A stretch of 64,000 nt of DNA. It comes from Hemicordylus capensis. Lineage: Eukaryota; Chordata; Lepidosauria; Squamata; Cordylidae. The notes beneath the pieces were generated by a model. The model made no database searches. It was not told where the DNA came from and saw only the letters and a list, made by a program, of their open reading frames with translations. Shown piece by piece: positions 52,701 to 61,200 of this stretch (position 1 is the stretch's first letter; every line of letters begins with the position of its first letter). The position numbers were made by a program, and so were the translations under genes. The DNA lies in NCBI RefSeq assembly GCF_027244095.1, contig NC_069660.1:285160863-285224862 (forward strand), read 5' to 3'.

Positions 52701-53544
52701 CCAAACTGTAATCAGTTTGAGAGCGTAAGCCGTGATTACCTATTGCTAAACTGCAGTAGCAATAAAAAGCCTCTAAATGATTCCCACTGAGTCTGTTTGA
52801 TTGGCTAAAAGGCGGACCCAGGGACGAACCTAATTCACATCAACTTCATTTGATGCATCTGACTCAGAGAAATGTAGTCCACACAAGAGTGTTTGCAACA
52901 ATAAACAGGCTAGTCTTGGATGCCCCAGGCCTCTTTGGTTTTGCTTCTACAGACTAACACAGCTACTTCTCTGGAATTTAAATAAGGTAAAGGTAAAGTG
53001 TGCCATCGAGTCGGTGTCAACTCCTGTGGCTGTCTTTGGTTGGTGGATATACAGCGTTTAAGCTACTCATGAGTAGTTCCACTGAAGTTAATGGGACAAG
53101 TTGGTCATTTCTAACTTATTATTTTCAGTAGAACTACTCATGTGTATAATCCACCTAATGGCACAGCAGGGAAATGGTTTGACTACCAAGCCAGAGGTTG
53201 CTGGTTCGAATCACCACTGGTATGTTTCCCAGACTATGGGAAAACCCCTCCTGTACTCTACCAAAGACAAGCACAGGTGGTGGTCTGTGGTCGCCAGGAA
53301 TCGACACCGACCCGACGATGCAACTTTACCTTACTCACGTGCACCAGCAGTCACCTGTTTATTACAATGCTACTCCAAACTGGTCGGCTCCAAACATGTT
53401 TATTCTAGTACTCTCTCAGCTCACTAGTCCCTCTTTGTTAGTTCGCATCTGCTGGTCCCCATTCTCACGTTCACCGCACCTGTAGGGGCCCATGGCAGCC
53501 GGAGCCTTAGCGGTGCTGATAATTTTCTTCACTAAAGTGGCCAT
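41079..53544 (-). CDS. RIDA: RIDA (2-iminobutanoate/2-iminopropanoate deaminase, HRSP12), complete, 6 coding exons
   Basis: Six exons on the minus strand join in phase: 53544-53480, 46740-46635, 46025-45971, 42660-42592, 41951-41896 and 41141-41079 (414 nt, 137 residues, the same length as human). RidA/YjgF proteins form homotrimers whose subunit interfaces hydrolyse enamine/imine intermediates released by PLP enzymes, protecting those enzymes from damage. Visible family marks: APAAMGPYSQAV (residues 14-25), MYIAGQLGMDP, VVKTTVLMADM, and the signature FPARAAYQV with the carboxylate-binding arginine at residue 107, the number it has in human. RVEIEAVAI lies near the C-terminus, which ends LQDASA. 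The gene is head to head with POP1. The introns hold a Vingi-like LINE, a BovB end, a solo LTR and a Helitron-like element. Confidence 0.98.
41142..41895. other. RIDA intron 5
   Basis: No repeat family or gene recognised. Confidence 0.45.
41896..41951 (-). CDS. RIDA: RIDA coding exon 5 (signature exon)
   Basis: The acceptor is catacag|TTTTCAAG and the donor is CAAAA|GTAAGT. It encodes FKCNFPARAAYQVVALPK, containing the RidA signature and Arg107. Confidence 0.97.
41952..42591. other. RIDA intron 4
   Basis: No repeat family recognised. A short G run lies near 42220. The open frames on both strands at 42083-42421 overlap one another and show no family. Confidence 0.45.
42592..42660 (-). CDS. 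RIDA: RIDA coding exon 4
   Basis: The acceptor is cttccag|TGGTAAAG and the donor is GCAGT|GTAAGT. It encodes VVKTTVLMADMKDF through NEIYKQ. Confidence 0.97.
43247..44850 (+). mobile_element. Vingi/I-group LINE, reverse transcriptase part, degraded
   Basis: Frames in order: WGLAIIVHIFKKGCRVDPAN and YRPVSLLNIIS (near 43340-43430), EDEQAGFRYGRSTIDHGLIL (near 43495), FDTIS (near 43630), GVGQGCLLAPFLFNIYIN (near 43785-43840), MYGNDAVILS (RT catalytic motif, with YGND where YADD is usual), CFKYLGVVFQYNGKLTAHIQ and YGAQLGP. The clade is assigned from memory of lizard LINEs. Several stops and frame changes make it inactive. It lies in RIDA intron 3, antisense to the gene. Confidence 0.7.
44928..45325 (-). 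mobile_element. L2-type LINE 3' end
   Basis: Minus strand: GGTATTTAAGCGAACACCTT, TACGTTATGAAACCTGGGG and TTGATCTGGAGCTATGGAAC give the worn L2 C-terminus. It ends TTGTGAACCACCTAGAGACT and GGGCAGTATATAAATG with an A/T tail. Confidence 0.7.
45326..45970. other. RIDA intron 3, right part
   Basis: It holds a plus-strand fragment at about 45728-45790 (GTTTGTATCAAACAGAAGAG) that is the inverse of 45100-45145 in the L2 piece. Otherwise nothing recognised. Confidence 0.45.
45971..46025 (-). CDS. RIDA: RIDA coding exon 3
   Basis: The acceptor is cattag|GCCCTTC and the donor is ATAATG|GTGAGT. It encodes ALQNIGEILKAAGCDYHN plus one base. Confidence 0.97.
46026..46634. other. RIDA intron 2
   Basis: Near 46185-46275 there is a palindrome-type repeat fragment (TTAAAACCAATGGAACAATT and the inverse AAATTTCAATGGAAGTTAAG). 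Otherwise nothing. Confidence 0.45.
46635..46740 (-). CDS. RIDA: RIDA coding exon 2
   Basis: The acceptor is tattag|TCAAGCAG and the donor is AAACAG|GTGAGC. It encodes SQAVLVDRTMYIAGQ through KEQAKQ and is phase 0 at its end. Confidence 0.97.
46763..46790. repeat. (AG)n microsatellite in RIDA intron 1
   Basis: About 14 AG units just upstream (in gene sense) of the exon 2 acceptor. Confidence 0.95.
47790..48075 (+). mobile_element. L2-type LINE 3' end
   Basis: GTGGAATGGCCTCCCCAGAA (worn C-terminus), ACAGGTTTTTATTTGCCC, then TTGTAAGCTGCCTCAAAAAC and GGGAGGGATATAAATATTTA. Confidence 0.62.
48076..51136. other. RIDA intron 1, unassigned stretch
   Basis: It holds about six GAAT/GAATGAAT units near 49062-49086 and a C run near 50830. 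No gene or interspersed repeat was otherwise recognised. This is the longest apparently unique stretch of the window. Confidence 0.45.
51137..51439. mobile_element. Helitron-like element, copy 2 (A|TC...CTAG|T)
   Basis: It starts TCTATATATTTAATTCTCC after A and ends GGGGTCAGCTAG before T, the end signature of Helitrons (5' TC, 3' CTRR, insertion between A and T). A short GC stem (CCGC...GCGG) precedes the end. The GC-rich interior shares its first 110 bp with copy 1 (CCCAGCTGATTGGCTGGGCG). No Rep/helicase frame. Confidence 0.65.
51500..52195 (+). mobile_element. BovB-type RTE LINE, C-terminal and 3' part
   Basis: Frames give LNVKKTKLMTMG, INSKGSSSQEIRRRLALGRV, ALEKLF, then FPVTLYGCKTLW, KKQDRKRIDAFEFWCWRRLL and KLKLSYLGHIM, then ARWMNSITTAMNAPLRDLKG. 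This is the hallmark C-terminus of RTE/BovB elements (IDAFELWCWRRLLR...). A few stops and frame changes make it inactive. Antisense to RIDA in intron 1. Confidence 0.85.
52265..52980. mobile_element. Palindromic (fold-back) repeat containing a solo LTR
   Basis: The left arm is ACATCAAAGAGCCATATGGC, ACTTCAAAGACTAAACCATC. The right arm ends CCTCTTTGGTTTTGCTTCTA, CAGACTAACACAGCTACTTC. The centre near 52850 is TTGATGCATCTGA. This is a widespread reptile repeat whose halves are inverse to each other. The LTR at 52355-52842 sits near its middle. Confidence 0.65.
52355..52842 (+). repeat. Solo LTR fossil, retroviral (gammaretrovirus-like)
   Basis: It starts TGATGTGTTTAG and ends TAATTCACATCA, about 488 bp, flanked by the 4-mers AATT and ACTT (3 of 4). 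It holds a TATA-type box (GTATAAATGTAAGA) near 52677 and GCAATAAAAAGCC near 52767, an ordered LTR layout in plus orientation. A 4-bp duplication fits gammaretroviruses. No internal region remains. Confidence 0.75.
52985..53335. repeat. Second tRNA-derived SINE type: inverted tail, palindromic spacer, then a sense copy
   Basis: 53150-53335 is a sense copy: CTAATGGCACAGCAGGGAAA, GGTTGCTGGTTCGAATCACC (B box), GTCGCCAGGAATCGACACCG. 52985-53040 is the reversed tail of the same SINE (AAGGTAAAGGTAAAGTGTGC, CGAGTCGGTGTCAACTCC). Between them is a self-complementary block (CTACTCATGAGTAGTTCCAC against GTAGAACTACTCATG). Possibly two insertions around a MITE. Confidence 0.68.
53480..53544 (-). CDS. RIDA: RIDA coding exon 1
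   Basis: The start context is cgccATGG. It encodes MATLVKKIIST through MGPY plus two bases of the Ser codon. The donor is CTACAG|GTGCGG. It lies at the edge of the shared GC-rich promoter. Confidence 0.96.
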
Positions 53545-54027
53545 GGCGAAAGCAGCAGCTGCTCTTGAATTTTGTTCCTTCTGAACTGCTAAGCATCAAG
53601 CATACAACACAGCTCTTCCAGCTCACTCAACAGGCACTGGCAGGCAGCGCCCGCCCCTCCTACCTCTCATAGGGGTAGCCTGAGAGCCCCAACGCCCCGC
53701 CCCTATTTGCCTAATAGGCCTCCAAACTGCGCGGGGCTTTCTCTATGGTCCTTCCCCAGGGCTTCTCCGCCCCCGTGTACCGCCTACTCTCGCGAGGGAT
53801 TGTGGGGAATGTAGTCTGGGTGTTACTGTAGGCGCGAGGGGAAAGGGAAGGGTAAAGTAGTAGACGCTGTCGTTTGCGCATGTGTGGTTTCCTCGGTCGG
53901 AAGTGAGTGGACGTAGCGTGGTGGTGGTGAGAGAGACCTGAGTCCTGCGGAGAAAGAAGCGGAGTGCCTTTTAGTCGACTCTTGGTTGCCCGCATTTTGC
54001 AGCGGGAGCGCGGAACTTGAGCCTCAG
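53545..54027. promoter_or_regulatory. Bidirectional RIDA/POP1 promoter and POP1 non-coding exon 1
   Basis: Less than 500 bp separates the RIDA start codon from the first POP1 donor (CTCAG|GTAGTG at 54027/54028). The stretch is GC-rich without an evident TATA box. Motifs seen: TCTCGCGAGG at 53788-53797, directly followed at 53798-53816 by GATTGTGGGGAATGTAGTC, whose reverse complement fits the ZNF143/SBS consensus (ACTACAAnTCCCAGnAnGC, from memory), and an ETS core TCGGAAGTGAG at 53897-53907. These motifs are typical of housekeeping divergent promoters. The POP1 exon 1 start is not determinable; it probably lies between about 53910 and 53980. Confidence 0.8.
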
Positions 54028-54635
54028 GTAGTGGAGAACTGCATGGAGGAAGAAGCTCTTTTAACCCCATTAATGAAAGTTTAAAAACCCCAATATTAAT
54101 GGGAACAGTGGGGGCGATTCGGTTTCTGCGAGGCACGATTGCTGGGACACAGGGAGTGCCTGCTGCCGTTGTGCCCCAGAGCTGGCTTGTAGTCAGCAAA
54201 TTTCTGCCAGGTCCGAATATTCCACACGTGCATCTTGCTTGTGTTGCGGCGGGCTGGGGGAAGTGCCTCTGCACAAATGGAGAGTAGACCGCGTTTCTGC
54301 TGATTCACCACGGAGTGTGCTGTGTTTGAAACGTGAGGAGGGGATTCTGCTTTTTCTTCTCTCTTCAGTGTTTAATGTGCATGCATTCAAAATGTGCATC
54401 CGTGTATACGTATGTACACACAAGTGCACGTATCTATTGAGTGTTGTATTTTACATTTACAAAAGAAGCCCCCAAAATAATGGTGTGTGCGATAGTTGAA
54501 CAGAAGTGAAGGGAAACAGCAGAGTCCAGGATCCCAAATTTACAGAACGGATGTGATTCTGGGGTTGGCAGGGTCTTGTGACTCAAGCCCAGATCTCTGA
54601 TACATATGCTTGCCTACAAGTAAATGTAAAGTCAA
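54028..54635. other. POP1 intron 1, proximal part
   Basis: Sequence after the promoter, GC-rich at first. No repeat family recognised. Confidence 0.45.
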
Positions 54636-54852
54636 GTAGACTTTGAGTCTTGGCGCCCACAGAGCCCTGTGGTTTTCTTTTGGTAGAACACAGGAGGGAT
54701 TTACTATTGTGCTCTCCTATGCATTATGAGATGATGCCTTTCAGCATCTTCCTATATTGCTGCTACCCGATATAGGTGTTTCCCATACCAGCAGGGATTC
54801 GAGCTGGCAACCTTCTGCTTGTTAGTCAAGCATTTCCCCGCTGCACCACCTA
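54636..54852 (-). mobile_element. Second tRNA-derived SINE type, near full length
   Basis: Minus strand: GGTGGTGCAGCGGGGAAATG, GCTTGACTAACAAGCAGAAG, GGTTGCCAGCTCGAATCCCT (B box), then GGGAAACACCTATATCGGGT and CACAGGGCTCTGTGGGCGCC. Confidence 0.82.
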
Positions 54853-55289
54853 CAAGTAGGAGCTCTAAAATTAGAAAAATACAACACCACTTCCTTGATC
54901 TGCCTGTTCGAAACAGCACAAGCTGCTATAAAATTCAGCCAGGGTAACTGTTCAGACAGATGTATTAATGAATAGACTGTAGTGATACTGCACAAATAAA
55001 TGGTGTTAATGAATACTGTAGTGATACTGCACAAATAAATGATGATGGAATGGATGCTTGTAGCTTCAGCTCCTGTGATCCAACAGCAGCTCTGTCTCTT
55101 TTGCACCTTGCTGGTACTGCAGGGGGAAGAGGTAGGTGCTGACTCAGCATTAGACTCTGCAGTGATGGGATGACTCCACAAAAATGCATACCAGTGTGGG
55201 AGAAAACTGTCAGTATTATAGTAATTGAGAGTTCCTGTCAATCTGCACAATGACTCTACAGAGAAGTATAGCTTAGATAATAGTAATTT

Positions 55290-55555
55290 TGGCTCTGTAT
55301 ACTTAAGAAGCAAATATAAATTCCTAAACAGCTTGGGCCCAGGGTATTTAAGAGAGCACCTTCTGCTTCAGGATCCCCACCACTTATTAAGATCATCTGG
55401 AGAAATCTGCCTACAGTTGCCAGCAGCCCATCTGGTGATGACTCAGGGAGAGGCCTTTTCCATAGCCGCCCTGAGACTCTGCAGTGAGCTGTCTGTAGCT
55501 GTAAAAGCTTCAGCTCTGTCTGTCTTTAGAAGAGCTCTCAAGATGCATTTTATTA
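55290..55555 (+). mobile_element. L2-type LINE C-terminal end
   Basis: One frame reads YKFLNSLGPGYLREHLLLQD, then HHLLRSSGEICLQLP and EAFSIAALRLCSELSVAVKA, ending FRRALKMHF. This is the L2 C-terminus, open for nearly 90 codons. Confidence 0.78.
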
Positions 55556-55830
55556 ATTATTATTATTATTATTGATTATTATTATTAATTATTTGATTTC
55601 TATACCGCCTTTCCAAAAATGGCTCAGGGCGGTTAACACAGAGAAATAATAAATAAGATGGAACCCTGTCCCCAAAGGGCTCACAATCTAAAAAGAAACA
55701 TAAGATAGACACCAGCAACAGTCACAGGAGGTACTGTGCTGGGGGTGGACAGGGCCAGTTACTCTCCCCCTGCTAAATAAAGAGAATCACCACGTTAAAA
55801 GGTGCCTCTTTGCCAAGTTAACAGGGCAAA
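55556..55830 (-). repeat. LINE-type 3' end repeat, same family as 12713
   Basis: After an ATT tail, GATTTCTATACCGCCTTTCC and AAAAATGGCTCAGGGCGGTT; it ends TTAAAAGGTGCCTCTTTGCC and AAGTTAACAGGG. Tail to tail with the preceding L2 end. Confidence 0.8.
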
Positions 55831-56272
55831 GTATTATTATACTCATGTATTAGTATTTTAAACAACAATAACTATTGTTGTTTACTTTTAATTTTTTGTT
55901 TTCACTGTGGTTTTGTTGTTCTTTTGTAAGATGCCATGAGATGCTCATTTTTGGTAGTATGAAGTAATAAATATTGTGTTTAAATACTGTAACTTATTAC
56001 TCTTGCTTAGATTAATGTGTAGTGTTCAGTTTCGACAGCTCCTATTGGTTTTGGAAATGTCTTTATCTGACGTTAACCAAGGGATAGTTTTCTAGTTGTT
56101 GGGGTTTGTAGAGAATCTCTAGAAGACCCGTAGATCTTAGTCAATTCTGAGTGTGCAAAAGAGAGGTTGGTGCCCATTGTCTGGATATTCTTCTAAATGC
56201 TGGAGTCAAAGGTGGTGGTTATTCAGTAGAGGCAAGCTAGCATTTCAGATGTCTTTTCCTCCTCCTGCAGAA

Positions 56273-56417
56273 ATGTCGAATGCAAAAGAAAAGAAAAAAG
56301 CCAAGAAAATGAAAAACCAACCTACCAGTGTGACTTTTCCCTCTGACAGTGGGCCTAGTCACAGTGAGATATACTTTCAGAATGGAGGTGATGGAACCCC
56401 TTATCATAAGAAACGAG
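56273..56417 (+). CDS. POP1: POP1 coding exon 2 (start codon)
   Basis: The acceptor is cctgcag|AAATGTCG; ATG is two bases into the exon. It encodes 48 residues and ends CATAAGAAACGAG|GTAACC, phase 1. An upstream non-coding exon is inferred at the shared promoter. Confidence 0.95.
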
Positions 56418-58216
56418 GTAACCGTTTAGACGGAATGGCAGTAACATTGGCATGTGGTCTGACTAATGAATTGACTTTTTAATATAGACAAAATATATTT
56501 TTATTAGTAAAGTAAACTGGAGAAATGAATAGTCACAGTCACGTTATCTGTATACAACTTTTCCAGATTCATCAACAAGATAATACTGTCCACAATGCCC
56601 CACCATAGAAAACAATTCCATAATAGCATCTCAAGATAGATAACTAACAATGCATTATGCCCCATATCGACAATATTCCAGTAGGCCTATCAAAACAGAT
56701 CTATACTAGCGATGAATGAAATTTTATAGTAGCAGATAACGGTGGGGGGGAGAATCTGGGTGCAGTTTAGCAAATGGAGAGGTTAAGGAGAAGTTGTAGC
56801 ATAACTTTGGAAAATGAGAGGTTACAGAGCATGGAGCAATGGAAAAGGCACCTGCTGACTGACTAAGAAGCAGCTTGTTGCACTTTCTATGGACGAGACA
56901 GCCTTGGCCAGCCCAAAAGCTGTGTACAAGATGCTGTTTATCGGTTGGTCAGCAGATACCTCTCCAAATGGAAATGAAAGCTCACTTCTTATTTTCTGCT
57001 TGGATGCAGCACCTCCAGCTGGGTGCCCAGAGGAGGCTGGCAGCTGCAAGCTGGCTGTCTCTTTTTAGGAAATATAATTCTTTAAGCCAGGAATACTTTG
57101 AGATGCCTTGCACAATGCAGATCTTGATACTGTGCAAAGGAAGTGTGGTAGGGGAACAGCAGCATTATGCGTTGGCCTTATTTCCCTTCCTTCATACCTA
57201 TTCTACTTTGAAACAAAAAGAAGTTTTAAGCAACAGAAATAAGAAGATGAGTAGCAATAGGGATGTGCAGAATTGGGTTCTCCTTGAACCCGGTTTGAAC
57301 TCGAACCGGACTGGCCCCCCCAAAGGAGTGCTGGTCCGAGTTCGAACCCAACTGACCATGGTTCTAATGGAACGGATTCTGAACTGGTTTGGCAGTTTGA
57401 GGGGCATGCTTGTAAAGGGGAGTCCAGTGAGGCTTTCCCTTCACAAGCAGGGGGTGGGGGCCAGAACCCTGCCTTTTAAAATACTTAATCTAATAGTGGG
57501 GGGTGGGAGTGGAGTGGCGACCACCAGCGGTGGTGACTCCAGGTTTTGCACTCTAGCACAGCCTGGTTCCAGCCTTTGCATGTGGGTAGAACCAGGCTGT
57601 GCCGGACCCAGTTCGGACTTTAGAGGAATTGCCAGTAGTGGTTACTGCCCCTCCCCAAGCTGCTATTAGAAGAAGTATTTTAAAGGCAGGGTTCTTCCCT
57701 CTGCTTGTAAAGGGGAACCCTCACTGGCCGGGGGGCTGCCTGGGCGGGCGCGGGGTATAGACTTGCTGTGTGGTTTACTTATTTACATAAATATTTATTC
57801 ATATTTATTTATTCATGCTTAAGTATGGCTGAATGGGGATTTGAACTCCTGGTGTAGTGCTTAGAGTGCTGGACTAGGACCGGGGAGACCCGAGTTCAAA
57901 TCCCCATTCAGCCATGAAACTAGCTGGGTGACTCTGGACCAGTCACGTCTCTCTCAGCCTAACCTACTTCACAGGGTTGTTGTGAAAGAGAAACTTAAGT
58001 ATGTAGTACATCGCTTTGGGCTCCTTGGAAGAAGAACGGGATATAAATGTAAAATAATAATAAGTGCAGATTTTAGCTTAATTCCAGATCTGCTCAGTTC
58101 TTCAAAATCTGACTCTATTAAGTATCCGTAAATGTATTGCTATGTACATCTAATTTGCAACCTATTAACATACTATACAGTATCGTAAATCTCTCATGGT
58201 TCAGAATGCTGTTTAG

Positions 58217-58267
<51 letters not shown>

Positions 58268-61200
58268 TTGATTTCTATACCGCCCTTCCAAAAATGGCTC
58301 AGGGCGGTTTATAAAGAGAAATAACAAACAAATAAGATGGATCCCTGTCCCCAAAGGGCTCACATTCTAAAAAGAAACATAAGACAGACACCAGCAACAG
58401 TCACTGGAAGTACTGTGCTGGGGGTGGATAGGGTCAGTTACTCTCCCCCTGCTAAATAAAGAGAATCACCACAGTAAAAGGTGCCTCTTTGCCCAGTTAG
58501 CAGGGGGAAGGAAGGTTTTAATTAAGGAAGGTTTTAATAATTTAGGCACTTAATTTACATTGACAGTGGTTGCAAAATAACTCCGGTTTAACTTGAAGGC
58601 TACAAATACAGACTGTGGTATGCAATGTGTAGTTTCAGTCATTTTACATATAAAACATTTTGACTTCTCAACAGAACTGCGCTCTGAAGCCTTGCAACAG
58701 GGATTTTTGCGTCAAAAAAAATCCAATGAAATGCCTAAATATATAACAGGTAAGCATCATTAAGTTAAACTATCCTTGCTATGGGGCCTGTGTTTTTAAA
58801 TTTAAAGTTATAAACTAATAATAATAATAATAACTGGATAATATTGGATAAAATTTATTGTACTTATATACCACTTTCTCCATAAGAGAAAGCTCACAGT
58901 AATACACTGAGTTTTCTTATATAGTAAAGTGATTTTGTCAGCGTAGTGAGTTGGGTCGAAAACTCTCACTCTGGTCATGGAAGGGTTGCTGTTCACAGCA
59001 CAAAAACATAAGAACAGCCCTGCTGGATCAGGCCCACGATCCATCTAGTCCAGCATCTTGTTTCACACAGTGGCCCACCAGATGCCCACAGGCAGGAGCT
59101 GAGGGCATGCCCTCTTTCCTGCTGTTACTCCCCTGTAACTGGTATTCAGAGGTATCCTGCCTCTGAATTCAATCCAGTAATTTGTAAAGTCACTATAAAT
59201 CTTTCTTGACATTTGTTGCAGATTTTAAAATATAAACTAGCCCTCATGATTAGGAAGAAACACCCAGCAAACTTGTATATTGACAGCAGGTTTGTAGGGT
59301 TTTTTTGGCATTGACTAATACAGACTGTTCTTTGACAAAAGATTTAATGTAACAGTTATGGCTGAACTGATGGACAGAAAGACCAATGATCAAAACGTCA
59401 TGCTAATCAACGCAAGAGAGAATAAGGTTCTAAATAAGGGTCTTAGTACAGTCAGTAGATTTAGAAAGGATAATTTATAGAAATAGCGGAGAGAGACCAA
59501 AGAACAGTTATATGAGCTGAAAAATGTGAGAGAACATCCTGATTAGTTATTCATAAACAAGCACCCCTGAAATCAGTGAGAGAAGTTAATCATGACTAGT
59601 CCTATTGATTTCGATGGGACTGAATCATGACTAACTTAGGCTGGATGTTGTTCTTGGTCTCTTAGAAGCAAGCTGTAGGCAGCCAGCAAGGTACCTATAG
59701 GCAAGCCCTTGCTCTTGTGTTTTTTTGGTGTGCAAAAAAGGGAAGGATTAGAAAAAGCCCAAGTTTATTGTATTCTCCAATCATCTCTGTTGTAAAATAA
59801 AGAACTGCCTCATTTAGTTCTTTTGTCTTTGTCATATTGCATGTTCTGAACACATTTTCTTCTTTCAGTGTCTCCTTTTGTTCAAGCTCGGGCTGCTGAA
59901 ATAAAGGCTATGTTGAAGGCTGTTACACAGAAGTCTTCCAATACTTTAGTGTTTCAGTCTCTACCTAGACATATGAGAAGACGAGCAATGAGCCACAATA
60001 TCAAACGCCTACCCAGACGACTTCGTGAACTTGCCAGAAGAGAAGTCAGTCTTTATCTTATAGTAATGGGTTAAGTGGTGAAGTCGGGTAACATCTCTAT
60101 GCACTAAATAATACTTCTGTTTACTCTTTTCTTGCATGTATGGGAATGTAATTGCTGTTGGTGATATAATGTTTGTATAAAAACCATTTCTTGCTTTTTG
60201 GCTTCTCAAACCAAAGCTGCTGACAGTAGAAATAAGCAACTGAGAACTGTGGCCAATGTCCCAACTAATATTTTGCCCGTGCAATGGGGAGGGATTATTT
60301 TCATTTATTCCCCCCGCCCACCTCTTCCCTCTGCAGCTCTCTGAGCTTCCTCAAAATAAGTTCCTCAGGGTTTCAGGGCCCCCAGGGACAAAAAATTACC
60401 CCTTCCCATTGCAAAGGTGCAATGTTAATCTGGATGTCTGCCACTAACAACAGTGCCAGCAAGAAGAAAGTTCAGTTCAAGACAATAAAGGCCACAAACC
60501 CTACACAGAAGCAAACCAACAGTCTCCTACCACCACAAGCCGGTCTAAAAAGCCACACTTAACCAGATGAAGGAAGACAACAGTGTGGTTAGGCAGGCTT
60601 CCCTTGGTAAGGCATTCTAAATATATTTTAGTTGCACTGTCTCTGTGCATGGTGCTTCACAAGGAGTCAGAATAGTAGGTGCCACAGCTGAGAAGGCCAC
60701 CTGCTGCCCTGTAGTCTTGTGGGGGAACATGGAGCAGCACAGCATATCTTGAACTGTGAGGATACAGTGGGGAACCGAAGGAAAAGTCAGCCTTTAAGGT
60801 GCCCAAGTATCGGGCTGTTTGGAGCTTTAAAGGGAAGAACCAACATCTTGAATTGATTGTGGAAACAAACAAGTTAATGCAACAGGATGTGGCAGGCCTC
60901 CAAGATCCCTTTTCAAGTGGATCCCCTTATTCTTTGCAGGGAGGTCCTGCAGGGGCGTGATGGCACCTTAAGACACTCCCTGTGTCAGGTTCCCCTGATC
61001 TCTTTTCATAAGTTGTCTGATTTACAGTGTACATTTTAAGATACGTAAGCTGCTTTTTCTCAGGACTCAAAGCAGCCAGTGTAAAACAAAGCAAAACAAT
61101 GTCCTAAAATACAAAAAAATGTGAAGCATGATTCAGACTAACCACCAAAACTGCTAGGAAGCAAGTAAAATAAAGTTTTAAACACTTTTTGTATAGGTCT

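Noticed and set aside
53711-54274. 187-codon frame on the minus strand over the RIDA/POP1 promoter
   Set aside because: Antisense to POP1 exon 1 in GC-rich DNA; lacks conserved motifs and continues no RIDA exon (RIDA already has its start at 53544).
54822-55313. 163-codon minus-strand frame in POP1 intron 1
   Set aside because: Contains an internal duplicated stretch (CTGTAGTGATACTGCACAAA twice) and a SINE head; no family resemblance.
56875-57669. 264-codon open frame on the plus strand in POP1 intron 2
   Set aside because: No family resemblance, Trp/Cys/Leu composition typical of chance frames, and it runs through the GC-rich hAT-like MITE from 57262 on.
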